Assembly: GCF_004965515.1 (NCBI RefSeq)
Contig: NZ_SSHH01000002.1
Location: forward strand, 454,840-518,839
DNA length: 64,000 nucleotides
Direction: 5' to 3'
Origin: Alteraurantiacibacter aquimixticola
Lineage (GTDB): Bacteria > Pseudomonadota > Alphaproteobacteria > Sphingomonadales > Sphingomonadaceae
Made by a program: the position numbers and the translations under genes
Shown: positions 52,389 through 63,298 of the stretch, piece by piece
How the letters are laid out: every line of letters starts with the position of its first letter
Position numbering within the stretch: the first letter of the stretch is position 1
Notes under the pieces: generated by a model
Told to the model about the DNA's origin: nothing
The model's database searches: none
The model's input: the letters and a program-made list of their open reading frames with translations, nothing else

Positions 52389-53579
52389 ATGAGCGATGAA
52401 GAGTTTGATTGGGTAGATCGGGACACCGAATTTACCGATGACGATGCAGACGAATCCTCTGCCGATCTCTCACTTTCCGAGGATAAATTTTCTGGGCTGC
52501 TCATTGCACCGGCCGACTGGACCATCGAGACCCTATATAGCCAAATTGGCAAGCAGATCGACCTAGACCCCGATTTTCAGCGTCGGAATGTTTGGAGCGC
52601 CAAAGCGAAGTCTCGTTTCATCGAATCTTTAATGCTGGGAATTCCGATCCCGCAAATTCTCTTGTCCTCCAAACCCGGTTCCAAGAGCTCATTCCTCGTC
52701 CTCGACGGCAAGCAGCGCCTCCTTACAATCAAGGAATTCATAGACGGGCGTCTGCCGAATGGTCGCCATTTTCGACTGAAGGATCTACGGGTCCTGACCG
52801 ATCTTGAGGGGAAGAAGTGGGACGACTTAAAAGACGACCCTGAAGCCGCAGCGAAACTCCTAAATGAAACTCAACGAACCGCTGTTTTGCGTGGCTGGTC
52901 TGACGAGTCTGTTCTCTACGAAATTTTTTACCGATTGAATTCAGGATCGGTGAAGCTCTCACCTATGGAGCTTCGTATGTCACTATATCCGGGTGATTTC
53001 CTCAAGTTTATATTACGGTGGAGTGAGGAAATTGGGCCGGTCCACCATCTCCTCAAAAAACGGAACCCTGATCCTCGGATGGGAGACGTCGAACTAGCGG
53101 TACGTTTCCTCGCTTTCGATGATAATGATTTAACATACAGAGGAGACCTAAAGGCATTCCTAGACAGTCTCTGCAACAACTATAATTCGCAGTTTGAGAA
53201 TACAAACTTCGTCAGCGATGTCGAAGGTCGTCTTGATTCCATGGACCAAGGAATTGTGGTCGGACTTGAAGCCTTTGGAGAGAATCGCTTTTGTCGAAAA
53301 TTTACCAAAGGAAATTATGAAACTCGTTTCAATCGCGCCCTTTTCGACATTTTTACTTACAGCTTAGCCCGGCCAGATTTCCGACTTTGGGCAAGCGAAA
53401 ATGGAGAGACGCTCGTCGCAGCATTTGAGCAGCTATCCACAGACGACAATGATTTCTTACGGTCAATCGAGACCACAACGAAATCGGTAGATGCAACCGC
53501 CACGCGATTTGGAAAATGGTTAAACCTTTGCCATCAATTGTCTGACGTCGAGATTGAAATGCCGGCCATCGCGAGCTGA
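52389..53579 (+). CDS. DUF262 domain-containing protein (GmrS/ParB-like)
   Basis: 396 aa from ATG 52389 (MSDEEFDWVD), with GAGGG 5 bases upstream; ATG 52359 would add 10 residues. After an acidic N-terminus, the DUF262 core reads QIDLDPDFQRRNVWSAKAKSRFIESLMLGIPIPQI and LVLDGKQRLLTIKEF, where DGKQR corresponds to the DG(Q)QR motif of this ParB-nuclease-like fold, known from GmrSD-type modification-dependent restriction and other defence genes. There is no DUF1524 nuclease domain in the ORF. The base composition is markedly AT-richer than the flanks. An HEPN gene follows after 4 bp. Confidence 0.88.
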   Translation: MSDEEFDWVDRDTEFTDDDADESSADLSLSEDKFSGLLIAPADWTIETLYSQIGKQIDLDPDFQRRNVWSAKAKSRFIESLMLGIPIPQILLSSKPGSKSSFLVLDGKQRLLTIKEFIDGRLPNGRHFRLKDLRVLTDLEGKKWDDLKDDPEAAAKLLNETQRTAVLRGWSDESVLYEIFYRLNSGSVKLSPMELRMSLYPGDFLKFILRWSEEIGPVHHLLKKRNPDPRMGDVELAVRFLAFDDNDLTYRGDLKAFLDSLCNNYNSQFENTNFVSDVEGRLDSMDQGIVVGLEAFGENRFCRKFTKGNYETRFNRALFDIFTYSLARPDFRLWASENGETLVAAFEQLSTDDNDFLRSIETTTKSVDATATRFGKWLNLCHQLSDVEIEMPAIAS

Positions 53580-53583
53580 ACAG

Positions 53584-54189
53584 ATGCCCAGCGCTGACTA
53601 TCAAAAAATGGTAGACGACCTGGCAACTGCTAGACGAATTACTTACAATGTCCCTGACCTGGCCTGCAATACAACGATACAGGAATTAAAGATAAAATCA
53701 TATATATTAATGGCGCATGCGATAATAGAAGAATATTTAGAGAATATTTCACTCCACGTTGCAAAAGAGGCCATTAGGGAGTTAAATTCCAACTCAACAG
53801 TAACAACAGCACTCTTGGGGCTTATATCGAGCGGGATAATTGGTCGAATTGAAGAGGACGGCATATCCCGGAAGATAAAACGGGAACCCTTCGAGGATCT
53901 CAAACTGTTCGCGGAAACCGCATTCGGTCGATTCAAGACGGTAGTAAGTTCTAACAACGGGATTAAAAAAGAAGATCAGCTCAAACTCTTGATTCCGATC
54001 GGGATAGATCCCGAGACCGAAGATCCCGCAACGATGGCAGCTCTTGACAGCTTCGGCGGAAAACGCGGCGCGATCGCACACGTGTTTAAGATTTCAAAGT
54101 CACATACACTCAGCGAAATTGATGGCGACCTAAAGACAATTCGTCTCGGTCTGCTGAATTACGATTCAGCGTGTTTGGCGAACGTTTAA
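53584..54189 (+). CDS. HEPN domain protein (RiboL-PSP/MAE_28990-like), putative RNase
   Basis: 201 aa, almost all helical. The segment KSYILMAHAIIEEYLENISLHVAKEAI and the C-terminal GGKRGAIAHVFK are typical of RiboL-PSP-type HEPN proteins; RGAIAH is an R-x4-H motif, the RNase signature of active HEPN domains. Such proteins act as toxins or effectors in abortive-infection and toxin-antitoxin modules. It lies 4 bp after the DUF262 gene and shares its AT-rich composition, so the two form one module. The name is by motif only. Confidence 0.8.
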   Translation: MPSADYQKMVDDLATARRITYNVPDLACNTTIQELKIKSYILMAHAIIEEYLENISLHVAKEAIRELNSNSTVTTALLGLISSGIIGRIEEDGISRKIKREPFEDLKLFAETAFGRFKTVVSSNNGIKKEDQLKLLIPIGIDPETEDPATMAALDSFGGKRGAIAHVFKISKSHTLSEIDGDLKTIRLGLLNYDSACLANV

Positions 54190-54313
54190 CCTGATAGAGT
54201 CCTGCTAGTTTTATTCTAACAATGGCATCAAGTCCGCCAGCGCAGCCCGTCCACCCCCATTAACTCACCCCACCCCCTGACCTGCTAACGCCCTCCCCGC
54301 ACGGGAGGTGGCG

Positions 54314-54433
54314 ATGGATCTGGTTGCGCTGTTCGACGGGGTGTTCGATGCGGTGAAGGGGGTGTTTGCGATTGTCGGCGCGGGGCTGGTGGTGCTCGGC
54401 GGCCGCGTGTGCCGAGCTATAGCATCAGTTTGA
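54314..54433 (+). pseudogene. remnant of a DUF3592-like gene head
   Basis: A 39-codon frame with GGAGG before its ATG. Its translation (MDLVALFDGVFDAVKGVFAI, then VGAGLVVLGG) resembles the first ~30 residues of the DUF3592 protein at 55597 (SELFDLVFTAVTGVFAVMGV, then VLILLGAG). After that the similarity stops and the frame runs into a uvrA-tail remnant. It could still be translated as a short membrane peptide. Confidence 0.55.
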
Positions 54434-54476
54434 GGTACTGGCCGGTATAGCTGCGCTTCTCATCCCGCAGCGATGG
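54417..54476 (-). pseudogene. remnant of a uvrA 3' end
   Basis: On the minus strand this stretch reads ...EKRSYTGQYLKLML-stop, against [14 protein letters not shown]-stop at the end of the intact uvrA (56450). The arrangement (head of a DUF3592 gene facing a uvrA tail) copies that at 56.4 kb, so it is a duplication scar. Upstream of it no further uvrA coding sequence is seen. Confidence 0.55.
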
Positions 54477-54486
54477 CGTTCGCCCC

Positions 54487-54948
54487 TCACAACCGCCATG
54501 CCATCAGCGTATCGCGCGCCCAGCCTATGGCTTGCCCGGTCAGGTATTCCAGCACTATCACGAGGAACAGCACAATGGCTCCCCCGCGCAGGAGCTGGTG
54601 TTTGCGGCTTCCGGAAAAGCTGCCGTGGCCGGGGATAATGAAGGGCAGGTCGCTCTCCACCCTGCGGCGGTAATAGAGATAGATCGGCCCGCCGATAATC
54701 CCGCCCAAGACGAAGACGGTAGGCACCATGTCCGTTACCCATGAACCGAATATCAAGCTGAGAAACAGCGACGCGATGAATAGCGGGATCACGGCGAAGG
54801 GCAGCAATTGACGGAGCTCGTCGATTTCCTCCCGAATGGAGCGGTCGAGCGCGTGCTGCGCCTCCTCCATCTCCTCCGCGTCTGGTTCCTGCTCCTCGGT
54901 CACCGGGCAAGCATAGGCTGCTGATACTCCCCCGCATAGCACCCCCAT
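54487..54948 (-). CDS. small membrane protein of unknown function
   Basis: Up to 153 aa; the exact start is unclear (ATG 54948, or GTG 54903 giving VTEEQEPDAEEMEEA). An acidic helical region (EEMEEAQHALDRSIREEIDEL) precedes membrane segments LLPFAVIPLFIASLFLSLIF, VPTVFVLGGIIGGPIYLYY and a C-terminal GGAIVLFLVIVLEYLTG. No family recognised. It is divergent from the gene at 55007. Confidence 0.6.
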   Translation of the reverse strand: MGVLCGGVSAAYACPVTEEQEPDAEEMEEAQHALDRSIREEIDELRQLLPFAVIPLFIASLFLSLIFGSWVTDMVPTVFVLGGIIGGPIYLYYRRRVESDLPFIIPGHGSFSGSRKHQLLRGGAIVLFLVIVLEYLTGQAIGWARDTLMAWRL

Positions 54949-55006
54949 TAACCCGGCCGTAGGCGCGATCCGCTAGGGATTGGCGGCGTATCAATTGGGG
55001 GATCGC

Positions 55007-55573
55007 ATGCCGGAAGTATTCGAAGCCAGTGCCAAGTCGTCTGTCGCGATGAAGGTGTTTCATCTCCTCATCGCCGTGCTGGTGACCATTGCCATGGGCG
55101 TGGGTGCGTGGATGATCGATTCCTGGTTCGCGCGGATCGTGCTGGGCCTCTTCATCCTGATCGGCTTTGGCATGAGCTCCAGCCTGCTGCGCGAGGTGAA
55201 GGCCTATGCCGGGGCCACGGGCAGCTGGCGGGTCGAGGTGGGGGACAGCATGCTCAGCTGGGATTCCCCGGTGGAGACGCTGTTCGCCTCCTTCCGCCTG
55301 CCGCTGGCCGATATTGCCGGGGTGCAGAGCATACGGAAAGCGCTGAAGAACGCGCATAATGGCGGGTCGGTGACCCGCTATTTCTATGTGCACCTGAAGA
55401 ACGGCAAGACCATGGAGCTGCCCGCGCAGGAAGGCGGCGTGTGGGTGCTGGATGTGTTCAAGTCGCTGGAAAAGCGCGGCATCCCCTTCCGCGACAACAA
55501 GATGAGGAACTCGGATGCGATCGAGGTGCAGCAGGGCTTCGACATCCTCCCCATGGACAGCTGGCCGCGCTGA
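55007..55573 (+). CDS. membrane protein of unknown function
   Basis: 188 aa from ATG 55007 (MPEVFEASAKS), with GGGGGA 4 bases upstream. Two membrane segments (VFHLLIAVLVTIAMGVGAWMI; IVLGLFILIGFGMSSSLL) are followed by a soluble beta-rich domain (GSWRVEVGDSMLSWDSP, YFYVHLKNGKTMEL) that looks like a small PH-type fold. It lies 23 bp before the DUF3592 gene and is probably in the same operon. Confidence 0.75.
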   Translation: MPEVFEASAKSSVAMKVFHLLIAVLVTIAMGVGAWMIDSWFARIVLGLFILIGFGMSSSLLREVKAYAGATGSWRVEVGDSMLSWDSPVETLFASFRLPLADIAGVQSIRKALKNAHNGGSVTRYFYVHLKNGKTMELPAQEGGVWVLDVFKSLEKRGIPFRDNKMRNSDAIEVQQGFDILPMDSWPR

Positions 55574-55596
55574 TCGCGGCGGCTGAGGGGGTAGCC

Positions 55597-56442
55597 ATGT
55601 CCGAGCTGTTCGACCTGGTCTTTACCGCGGTGACGGGCGTGTTCGCGGTGATGGGCGTGGTGCTCATCCTGCTGGGCGCGGGCCTTGCGGTCTATCTCGG
55701 CCGGTTCCACAGCCGTGCGGGCGAAGTGCAGGCGCGTGTCGTCGCGCATGAGGACACGCGGTTGAGCGCGGACCGGGAGACCGGGGAGGAGCGGCGGGGC
55801 TACAAGCCGGTGTTCGAACTGGCGGACGGGCCCGATGCGGGTGTGCGCCATACCTCCAGCGAGGTGCATATGCACAACGCCTATCCCATCGGCACGGTCT
55901 GGCCTGCGAAATACGACCCTGCAAGCGGCGCGATCCGCACCGAGCGGGCGCTGACCATCTGGCCTTTCCTCTGCACCGGTTTCGTGGTGGGGGGCCTCGC
56001 CTTCATCATCGTGCCCAACCTGCCCGCGCTGGATGGCGAGACCGCCCTACCCGTTGCCCTGGTGTTGATTGGCCTGGGGGTGATCGCGGCGGGGATCGTC
56101 ACCCACTTCTCCCGCCGGCGCAGCGGTCCGCGCTCGCTGGAAGTGATGGCCAAGCTGGTTGCCATAGAGGTGCACAAGGATACCGAGCGGCACGACTATG
56201 ACGTGCCGGTGATGCGCATCCTCGGCGGCCCCTATGAGGGCGTGGAGACGTGCGAAGTGGATCTGCGCGACTTCGACAGGGAGGATATCGGGCAGACCGT
56301 GCCCGCCGCCTTCGATCCCTATAACGGCAAGCTGGCCGTGACGGCGGGCAGGTTCAGGCCGAGCTCCATGGTGCTGCCGCTGGTGGCGACCGGCGCGATC
56401 TTCGCGGCGATCGGGCTGGTGATGGCCAGCGGGGTGTTCTGA
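55597..56442 (+). CDS. DUF3592 domain-containing membrane protein
   Basis: 281 aa from ATG 55597, with GAGGGG 6 bases upstream. An N-terminal membrane segment (VFAVMGVVLILLGAGLAVYLG) is followed by an extracytoplasmic DUF3592-like domain (FHSRAGEVQARVVAHEDTR... AYPIGTVWPAKYDP), two more membrane segments (FLCTGFVVGGLAFIIVPNL; LPVALVLIGLGVIAAGIV), a second soluble domain (VDLRDFDREDIGQTVPAAFDP) and a terminal helix. Function unknown. It converges on uvrA with 7 bp between the stops. A truncated relative of its head lies at 54314. Confidence 0.8.
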   Translation: MSELFDLVFTAVTGVFAVMGVVLILLGAGLAVYLGRFHSRAGEVQARVVAHEDTRLSADRETGEERRGYKPVFELADGPDAGVRHTSSEVHMHNAYPIGTVWPAKYDPASGAIRTERALTIWPFLCTGFVVGGLAFIIVPNLPALDGETALPVALVLIGLGVIAAGIVTHFSRRRSGPRSLEVMAKLVAIEVHKDTERHDYDVPVMRILGGPYEGVETCEVDLRDFDREDIGQTVPAAFDPYNGKLAVTAGRFRPSSMVLPLVATGAIFAAIGLVMASGVF

Positions 56443-56449
56443 GCCCCGC

Positions 56450-59428
<2,979 letters not shown>

Positions 59429-59499
59429 ATGCCAGCCCATGTGGTGTGTTTGCGGGACAGAGTCCAGTGGACCTTTGGCGAGGTTCGCCAAGGCCGAAT

Positions 59500-59514
59500 G
59501 TTCCGCAAATGTTC
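59500..59514 (-). promoter_or_regulatory. LexA (SOS) box upstream of uvrA
   Basis: GTTC-N7-GTTC (GTTCCGCAAATGTTC) on the plus strand, 72 bp upstream of the uvrA start, the same direct-repeat operator as in front of recA. Confidence 0.82.
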
Positions 59515-59544
59515 ACACAGGTCAAGGGGGGCTTGGCCCCTGGC

Positions 59545-61314
59545 CTAATCCCGCGTGCCGACAAATGCTCCGCTGCCAAACATCGAAATGCCTGTATTGA
59601 CCGGATCGTCGCCAATGTGGCCGTTGAATATACCGGCTATTTCCTCGCCGAGCGGCCCGTAGAGCTGTCCATCAACGTGAAATGAAAAAGCATTCCCATG
59701 TGCTTGGATCCAAACCCCATTTAGACTGCCAGTCAGATCTATAGGGGATACAGCATAAGACATGCCGTCTGCACGGTTCTGCGCCGTCGGCCGAAACTGC
59801 CCGGTGAGCGAAGTATCAGCAAAATCAATCGCAAAAGATGTGGTCCCCGTCAGATCGAATACGCGTTCGTCGCTTACGGCGACACCGTAGAGGCGCCCCG
59901 AATAGGTCGCCTCACCGGTCTGCGGGCTCATGTCGGAGCGGAGACCGAACTCGATGAAATGATTGTCATCAACGAGCACGGAACCATCCACCTCGACAGA
60001 ATTCATCCATACAAAGCTGGCATAGGTCAGCTCGATATCCGGATTGCCCGGACCGGTTTCGAACACCCTGTAGGAAATGCCGTCACTATCGACAAACTCG
60101 GCGAAGCGCCCGTCCGATCCAACAAAATCGCTTGGACCGAAACCATAGGTGTAGCCGCCGACATTGACCTCATATTGAGAGGTCGATCCATCATAGTGGG
60201 CGAAATTCCTAAAATCCGTGTCGTCGTATGAATCTACGGAGCCCAATCCGCTCTCAGAATACCGAACCAGTCTCGATGCCGAGAAACTGCCATTGTCGAT
60301 AAGTCCGGAGAAGTCCGCCAGAGTCTGAAGGTCTTGGCGGCGGCCAACCACGAATCCGCCGAACGGCCGACCAAGCGACGCATCGGTTCCTATGAAAGTG
60401 GCGCCAATTTCATCCGCGCCCGGTCCGTACAAACGACCGTCGAGTTCACCTGTAATATTTGGCCAAAACTCGAAGCTTCCGGAGAAGCTGTTACCGGAAC
60501 CGAGAGCGGCAGTTGCGATGAAGTCGGCGTAGTCCTCGAAGACGCTGCCGTCAGAGAGCACCCGATCAAGTGGGGCGATGAAGTCCAGCCTGCCCGATCC
60601 GAAATCGATCACCGCCTCGCCCTGGCCAACATATGAGATGTCGGCATCGCTCGCCAGGACGTCGATATCGAAGAACCCCCGCCCGGTGACCGGGAGCGAC
60701 GCCGCCGGTGTCGGAACGCCATAGGTAAAGGCGTGGACGCTTCCGGTAACCCCGGTAGAATCAGTCTCGTTGTGTTCCCAGGTCGCCCCTCCGACATAGC
60801 GGTAGGTAAAACTACCGCTCGAACCGGGCTTGGTGAGCAACAGCCGGTCAGTGGTATTGCCATTGATGCTCTCGAACACCCATTGGGCGGTGTCCTCATA
60901 GATGATGTCGGCGGGCAAAAAGCGTCCGGAATCCCTCGCCGTCGCCACTGTGTAGCTGTTATCGGAGGCACTATAGCTGATGGTCAGGTTGGACTTCTCG
61001 ACCCACAGGATGTCAAACGATCCCGAATTGCCGACGCGCGCCGCACTGCCAACCGCATCGTTTACGAAACTTTCGCTTGCCAGCGGCTGAAACAGATCGT
61101 CATTCGCACCGGTCGGCGTTCCGCCAGGCGTAGGCGTGGGCGTCCCGCCGGGCGTCGGCGTCGGCGTGCCCCCCGGCGTTGGCGTGGGCGTTCCACCGAC
61201 GGGCGGCGGTGTGGTCACCACGCCCCCTCCGCCACCACCGCCTCCGCAGGCGGCCAGCGAGGCTGCGCCAAGCGCAATGAACGAAACGCGCGAAAGCGTG
61301 GTGATGCGGCCCAT
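59545..61314 (-). CDS. TbpB-like surface lipoprotein
   Basis: 589 aa from ATG 61314 ([12 protein letters not shown]), with GGGGGA 6 bases upstream. The signal peptide ends in lipobox LAAC (Cys23), followed by eight Gly and a Thr-Pro-Gly repeat region encoded by tandem 24-base units. The rest is beta-rich; blocks such as [32 protein letters not shown] and [19 protein letters not shown] are typical of transferrin-binding-protein-B-type barrels. Such lipoproteins are carried to the cell surface by Slam proteins, and a Slam-like gene lies upstream (63299). The ligand is unknown; iron or haem carrier capture is only one possibility. Confidence 0.82.
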   Translation of the reverse strand: MGRITTLSRVSFIALGAASLAACGGGGGGGGVVTTPPPVGGTPTPTPGGTPTPTPGGTPTPTPGGTPTGANDDLFQPLASESFVNDAVGSAARVGNSGSFDILWVEKSNLTISYSASDNSYTVATARDSGRFLPADIIYEDTAQWVFESINGNTTDRLLLTKPGSSGSFTYRYVGGATWEHNETDSTGVTGSVHAFTYGVPTPAASLPVTGRGFFDIDVLASDADISYVGQGEAVIDFGSGRLDFIAPLDRVLSDGSVFEDYADFIATAALGSGNSFSGSFEFWPNITGELDGRLYGPGADEIGATFIGTDASLGRPFGGFVVGRRQDLQTLADFSGLIDNGSFSASRLVRYSESGLGSVDSYDDTDFRNFAHYDGSTSQYEVNVGGYTYGFGPSDFVGSDGRFAEFVDSDGISYRVFETGPGNPDIELTYASFVWMNSVEVDGSVLVDDNHFIEFGLRSDMSPQTGEATYSGRLYGVAVSDERVFDLTGTTSFAIDFADTSLTGQFRPTAQNRADGMSYAVSPIDLTGSLNGVWIQAHGNAFSFHVDGQLYGPLGEEIAGIFNGHIGDDPVNTGISMFGSGAFVGTRD

Positions 61315-61362
61315 TATATTCCCCCTATTCATGCCAAGCGCGGACGTAGCGCCCGATAAAAC

Positions 61363-62454
61363 CTAATCCTGCACGGCCCCTGTAATCCCGACATAGGTCT
61401 GGTCATTCGTAGCGTCATAGATGGAGAAGGCGGCGAGCAATTCCTGCGCCGTGTCACCATAGAACTGGCCGAACAGTGAGCCTTCATCGGCGCCAATGTC
61501 GATCGAGCCGAAAAAGCCGTTGCCGTATGGCACGTCTTGCCCTTCGAATATGAACTCACCGAGTTCCAGATCTCCGCCCACACCATTATCGGTGTTGACC
61601 GTCAGAATCGCAATAAAATCACTTGCGGCGAAATCGAAGCCGAAGGCCGAGCTGCCATAGATCTCCGCACCAAGCTCCGTACCACCGGTTATGTGTCCAT
61701 AGAGGCTGCCCGAATAGGTGGCCAACCCCGTCCGCGGAACCTGGTGATAGGGCGTCACCAGTCCGAAACCGAAGTAGTCCGCGTGCTGGTCCGCAATACC
61801 GCCGATCCCATTGCCCTGGGTAGTGATCAGCCGTCCAAAGTTGGCGTATGTCAGCGTAACCTCGGCATCGCTGCCGTCAAAAACCGCGAATTCCTTCTCC
61901 TCCAGCCCGTTGGTGATGACGTAGAAGTCGAAATCGGGCGTGTCGCGCCCTGGCGCGCGCTCGCTCCCGCCGAAGGTCAGCTCTTCCCCGACGACGCTGG
62001 GACTGAGGTCGTCATCGTAAATGAGATAGCTATCCGTCGCGGGATCGTATTCCAGATTGTAGCCGCCAGAGACAAAGGAGAGCAGCGTGCCGCCTGTCTC
62101 GCTGGAAACACTTGGTCCCTGACTGATGAGCAGTTCCGTCTGACCCGCGAGCGTTACCCCCGCAGCAAGATCAGGGTAGCGATCGCCTGCCAGCGTGGCA
62201 GTGAAGAATTCACCGGTGGCCGAGGAACCCGAGGCAACGGCCCCCAACTCTTCTGCAGCAGGTCCGAAGAACGAGCCGGCGAACGTGCCGCTATATTCAG
62301 TTGCGCCCTCGTCATTGGTAGCGGTGAATGTGCCTGAAATGCCATTGGAAGCGGACGAAATCGTTCCCTGGCCGGAGAAATCGCCGATAAAACTGGTAGC
62401 AAGGATACCTGTACCATCTGCTCGACGCGAAATGGTCAGGGCATCGAACTCCAA
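61363..62454 (-). CDS. C-terminal part of a frameshifted TbpB-like lipoprotein
   Basis: 363 aa open frame from a TTG at 62454; it has no proper start or signal. It contains TbpB-type blocks (YSGTFAGSFFGPAAEELGAVASG; ATYSGSLYGHITGGTELGAEIYG; FGSIDIGADEGSLFGQFYGDTAQELLAAF) like those of the neighbouring 59545 gene. Reading one extra G in the G7 tract at 62486-62492 joins it in frame to the lipoprotein head at 62481-63281, giving a protein of ~640 aa. It is best seen as the second part of one broken gene. Confidence 0.75.
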   Translation of the reverse strand: MEFDALTISRRADGTGILATSFIGDFSGQGTISSASNGISGTFTATNDEGATEYSGTFAGSFFGPAAEELGAVASGSSATGEFFTATLAGDRYPDLAAGVTLAGQTELLISQGPSVSSETGGTLLSFVSGGYNLEYDPATDSYLIYDDDLSPSVVGEELTFGGSERAPGRDTPDFDFYVITNGLEEKEFAVFDGSDAEVTLTYANFGRLITTQGNGIGGIADQHADYFGFGLVTPYHQVPRTGLATYSGSLYGHITGGTELGAEIYGSSAFGFDFAASDFIAILTVNTDNGVGGDLELGEFIFEGQDVPYGNGFFGSIDIGADEGSLFGQFYGDTAQELLAAFSIYDATNDQTYVGITGAVQD

Positions 62455-62480
62455 CAGGCCCGAGGAAAAATCGAGATAGG

Positions 62481-63281
62481 CTATACCCCCCCGCTCAGCA
62501 GCAGAAGCCCGGTGGTCTGATCGGTATTGCGCGCACCCATCAGCGTTAGCTGGTATGAGGCATTGCCGGACGTCGGAACCGCCGACGCATCGCTTTCGAA
62601 ACCGAAGAGCATACTGCGCACGACATAGTCCGCGCCGGACCCGTAATCCTCAACGGTGACCCAGTTTACCGGCAGGACGTATCTCTGCCCGATACCGCCG
62701 ACATTCTCATATCCCTTCCCGATATCGGCAAGCTCGACAATGCCGGACCCGGCAGCCTCATAACGATTCTGGTTGGATGAAGCGATGCTCAACTCGCCCG
62801 GACCAAAGGTCAGCCCATCCCCGCCCACGGTGAGCGTGTAGCTGTCCGACCCGCTGTCATAGGCAATCTGCCCGCTGGCCCCGCTGGTCGAGGCCGTGCC
62901 CGGTTCATCGAAGGGCATGCTGACCGTGGAGCTGAGTCCCTGCATGGTGAAAGTATCGCTCGCCAATGGGCCGAGCAGGTCGTCATTCGTCGCCGGCGGC
63001 GTTGGCGTGGGCGTTGGGGTCGGGCTCGGCGTGGGTGTGCCGGTGGGCGTGGGCGTGGGTGTGCCGGTGGGCGTCGGCGTGGGCGTGCCGCCGGGCGTCG
63101 GCGTGGGCGTCCCGCCGGGCGTCGGTGTCGGCGTGCCCCCCGGCGTTGGCGTGGGCGTCCCACCTACGGGCGGCGGGTTGGTCACGACACCGCCTCCGCC
63201 ACCACCGCCCCCGCAAGCGGCCAGCGAGGCCGCGCCAAGTGCGATGAACGAGACGCGCGAAAGCGTGGTGATGTGCCCCAT
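62481..63281 (-). CDS. N-terminal part of a frameshifted TbpB-like lipoprotein
   Basis: 266 aa from ATG 63281 ([20 protein letters not shown]). The first ~35 residues differ from the neighbour's by only one position before the Val-Val-Thr after the Gly run. Signal peptide with lipobox LAAC, Gly8, and a longer Thr-Pro-rich repeat region (GGTPTPTP units, then TGTPTPTP and SPTPTPTPTPP). The frame ends LLLLSGGV-stop right after a G7 tract, where the paralogue continues [16 protein letters not shown] and the shifted frame here would read GGGIAYLDFSSGLLEF. Hence a truncated or phase-off gene. Confidence 0.78.
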   Translation of the reverse strand: MGHITTLSRVSFIALGAASLAACGGGGGGGGVVTNPPPVGGTPTPTPGGTPTPTPGGTPTPTPGGTPTPTPTGTPTPTPTGTPTPSPTPTPTPTPPATNDDLLGPLASDTFTMQGLSSTVSMPFDEPGTASTSGASGQIAYDSGSDSYTLTVGGDGLTFGPGELSIASSNQNRYEAAGSGIVELADIGKGYENVGGIGQRYVLPVNWVTVEDYGSGADYVVRSMLFGFESDASAVPTSGNASYQLTLMGARNTDQTTGLLLLSGGV

Positions 63282-63298
63282 GTCTACCCCCTCTACAC

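Noticed and set aside
52254-54313. Attachment sites or an integrase for the AT-rich DUF262/HEPN segment
   Set aside because: No convincing direct repeats at both edges and no integrase or transposase gene was found, so no mobile element is claimed.
54425-55393. 322-codon minus-strand frame covering the 54487 and 55007 genes
   Set aside because: His/Gly/Arg-rich shadow with no start signal; the two membrane proteins in other frames explain the region better.
61110-61210. Possible CRISPR-like or satellite repeat
   Set aside because: The repeats are direct 24-base units in frame coding for Thr-Pro-Gly stalks of a lipoprotein; there are no unique spacers. The same holds for 62990-63170.
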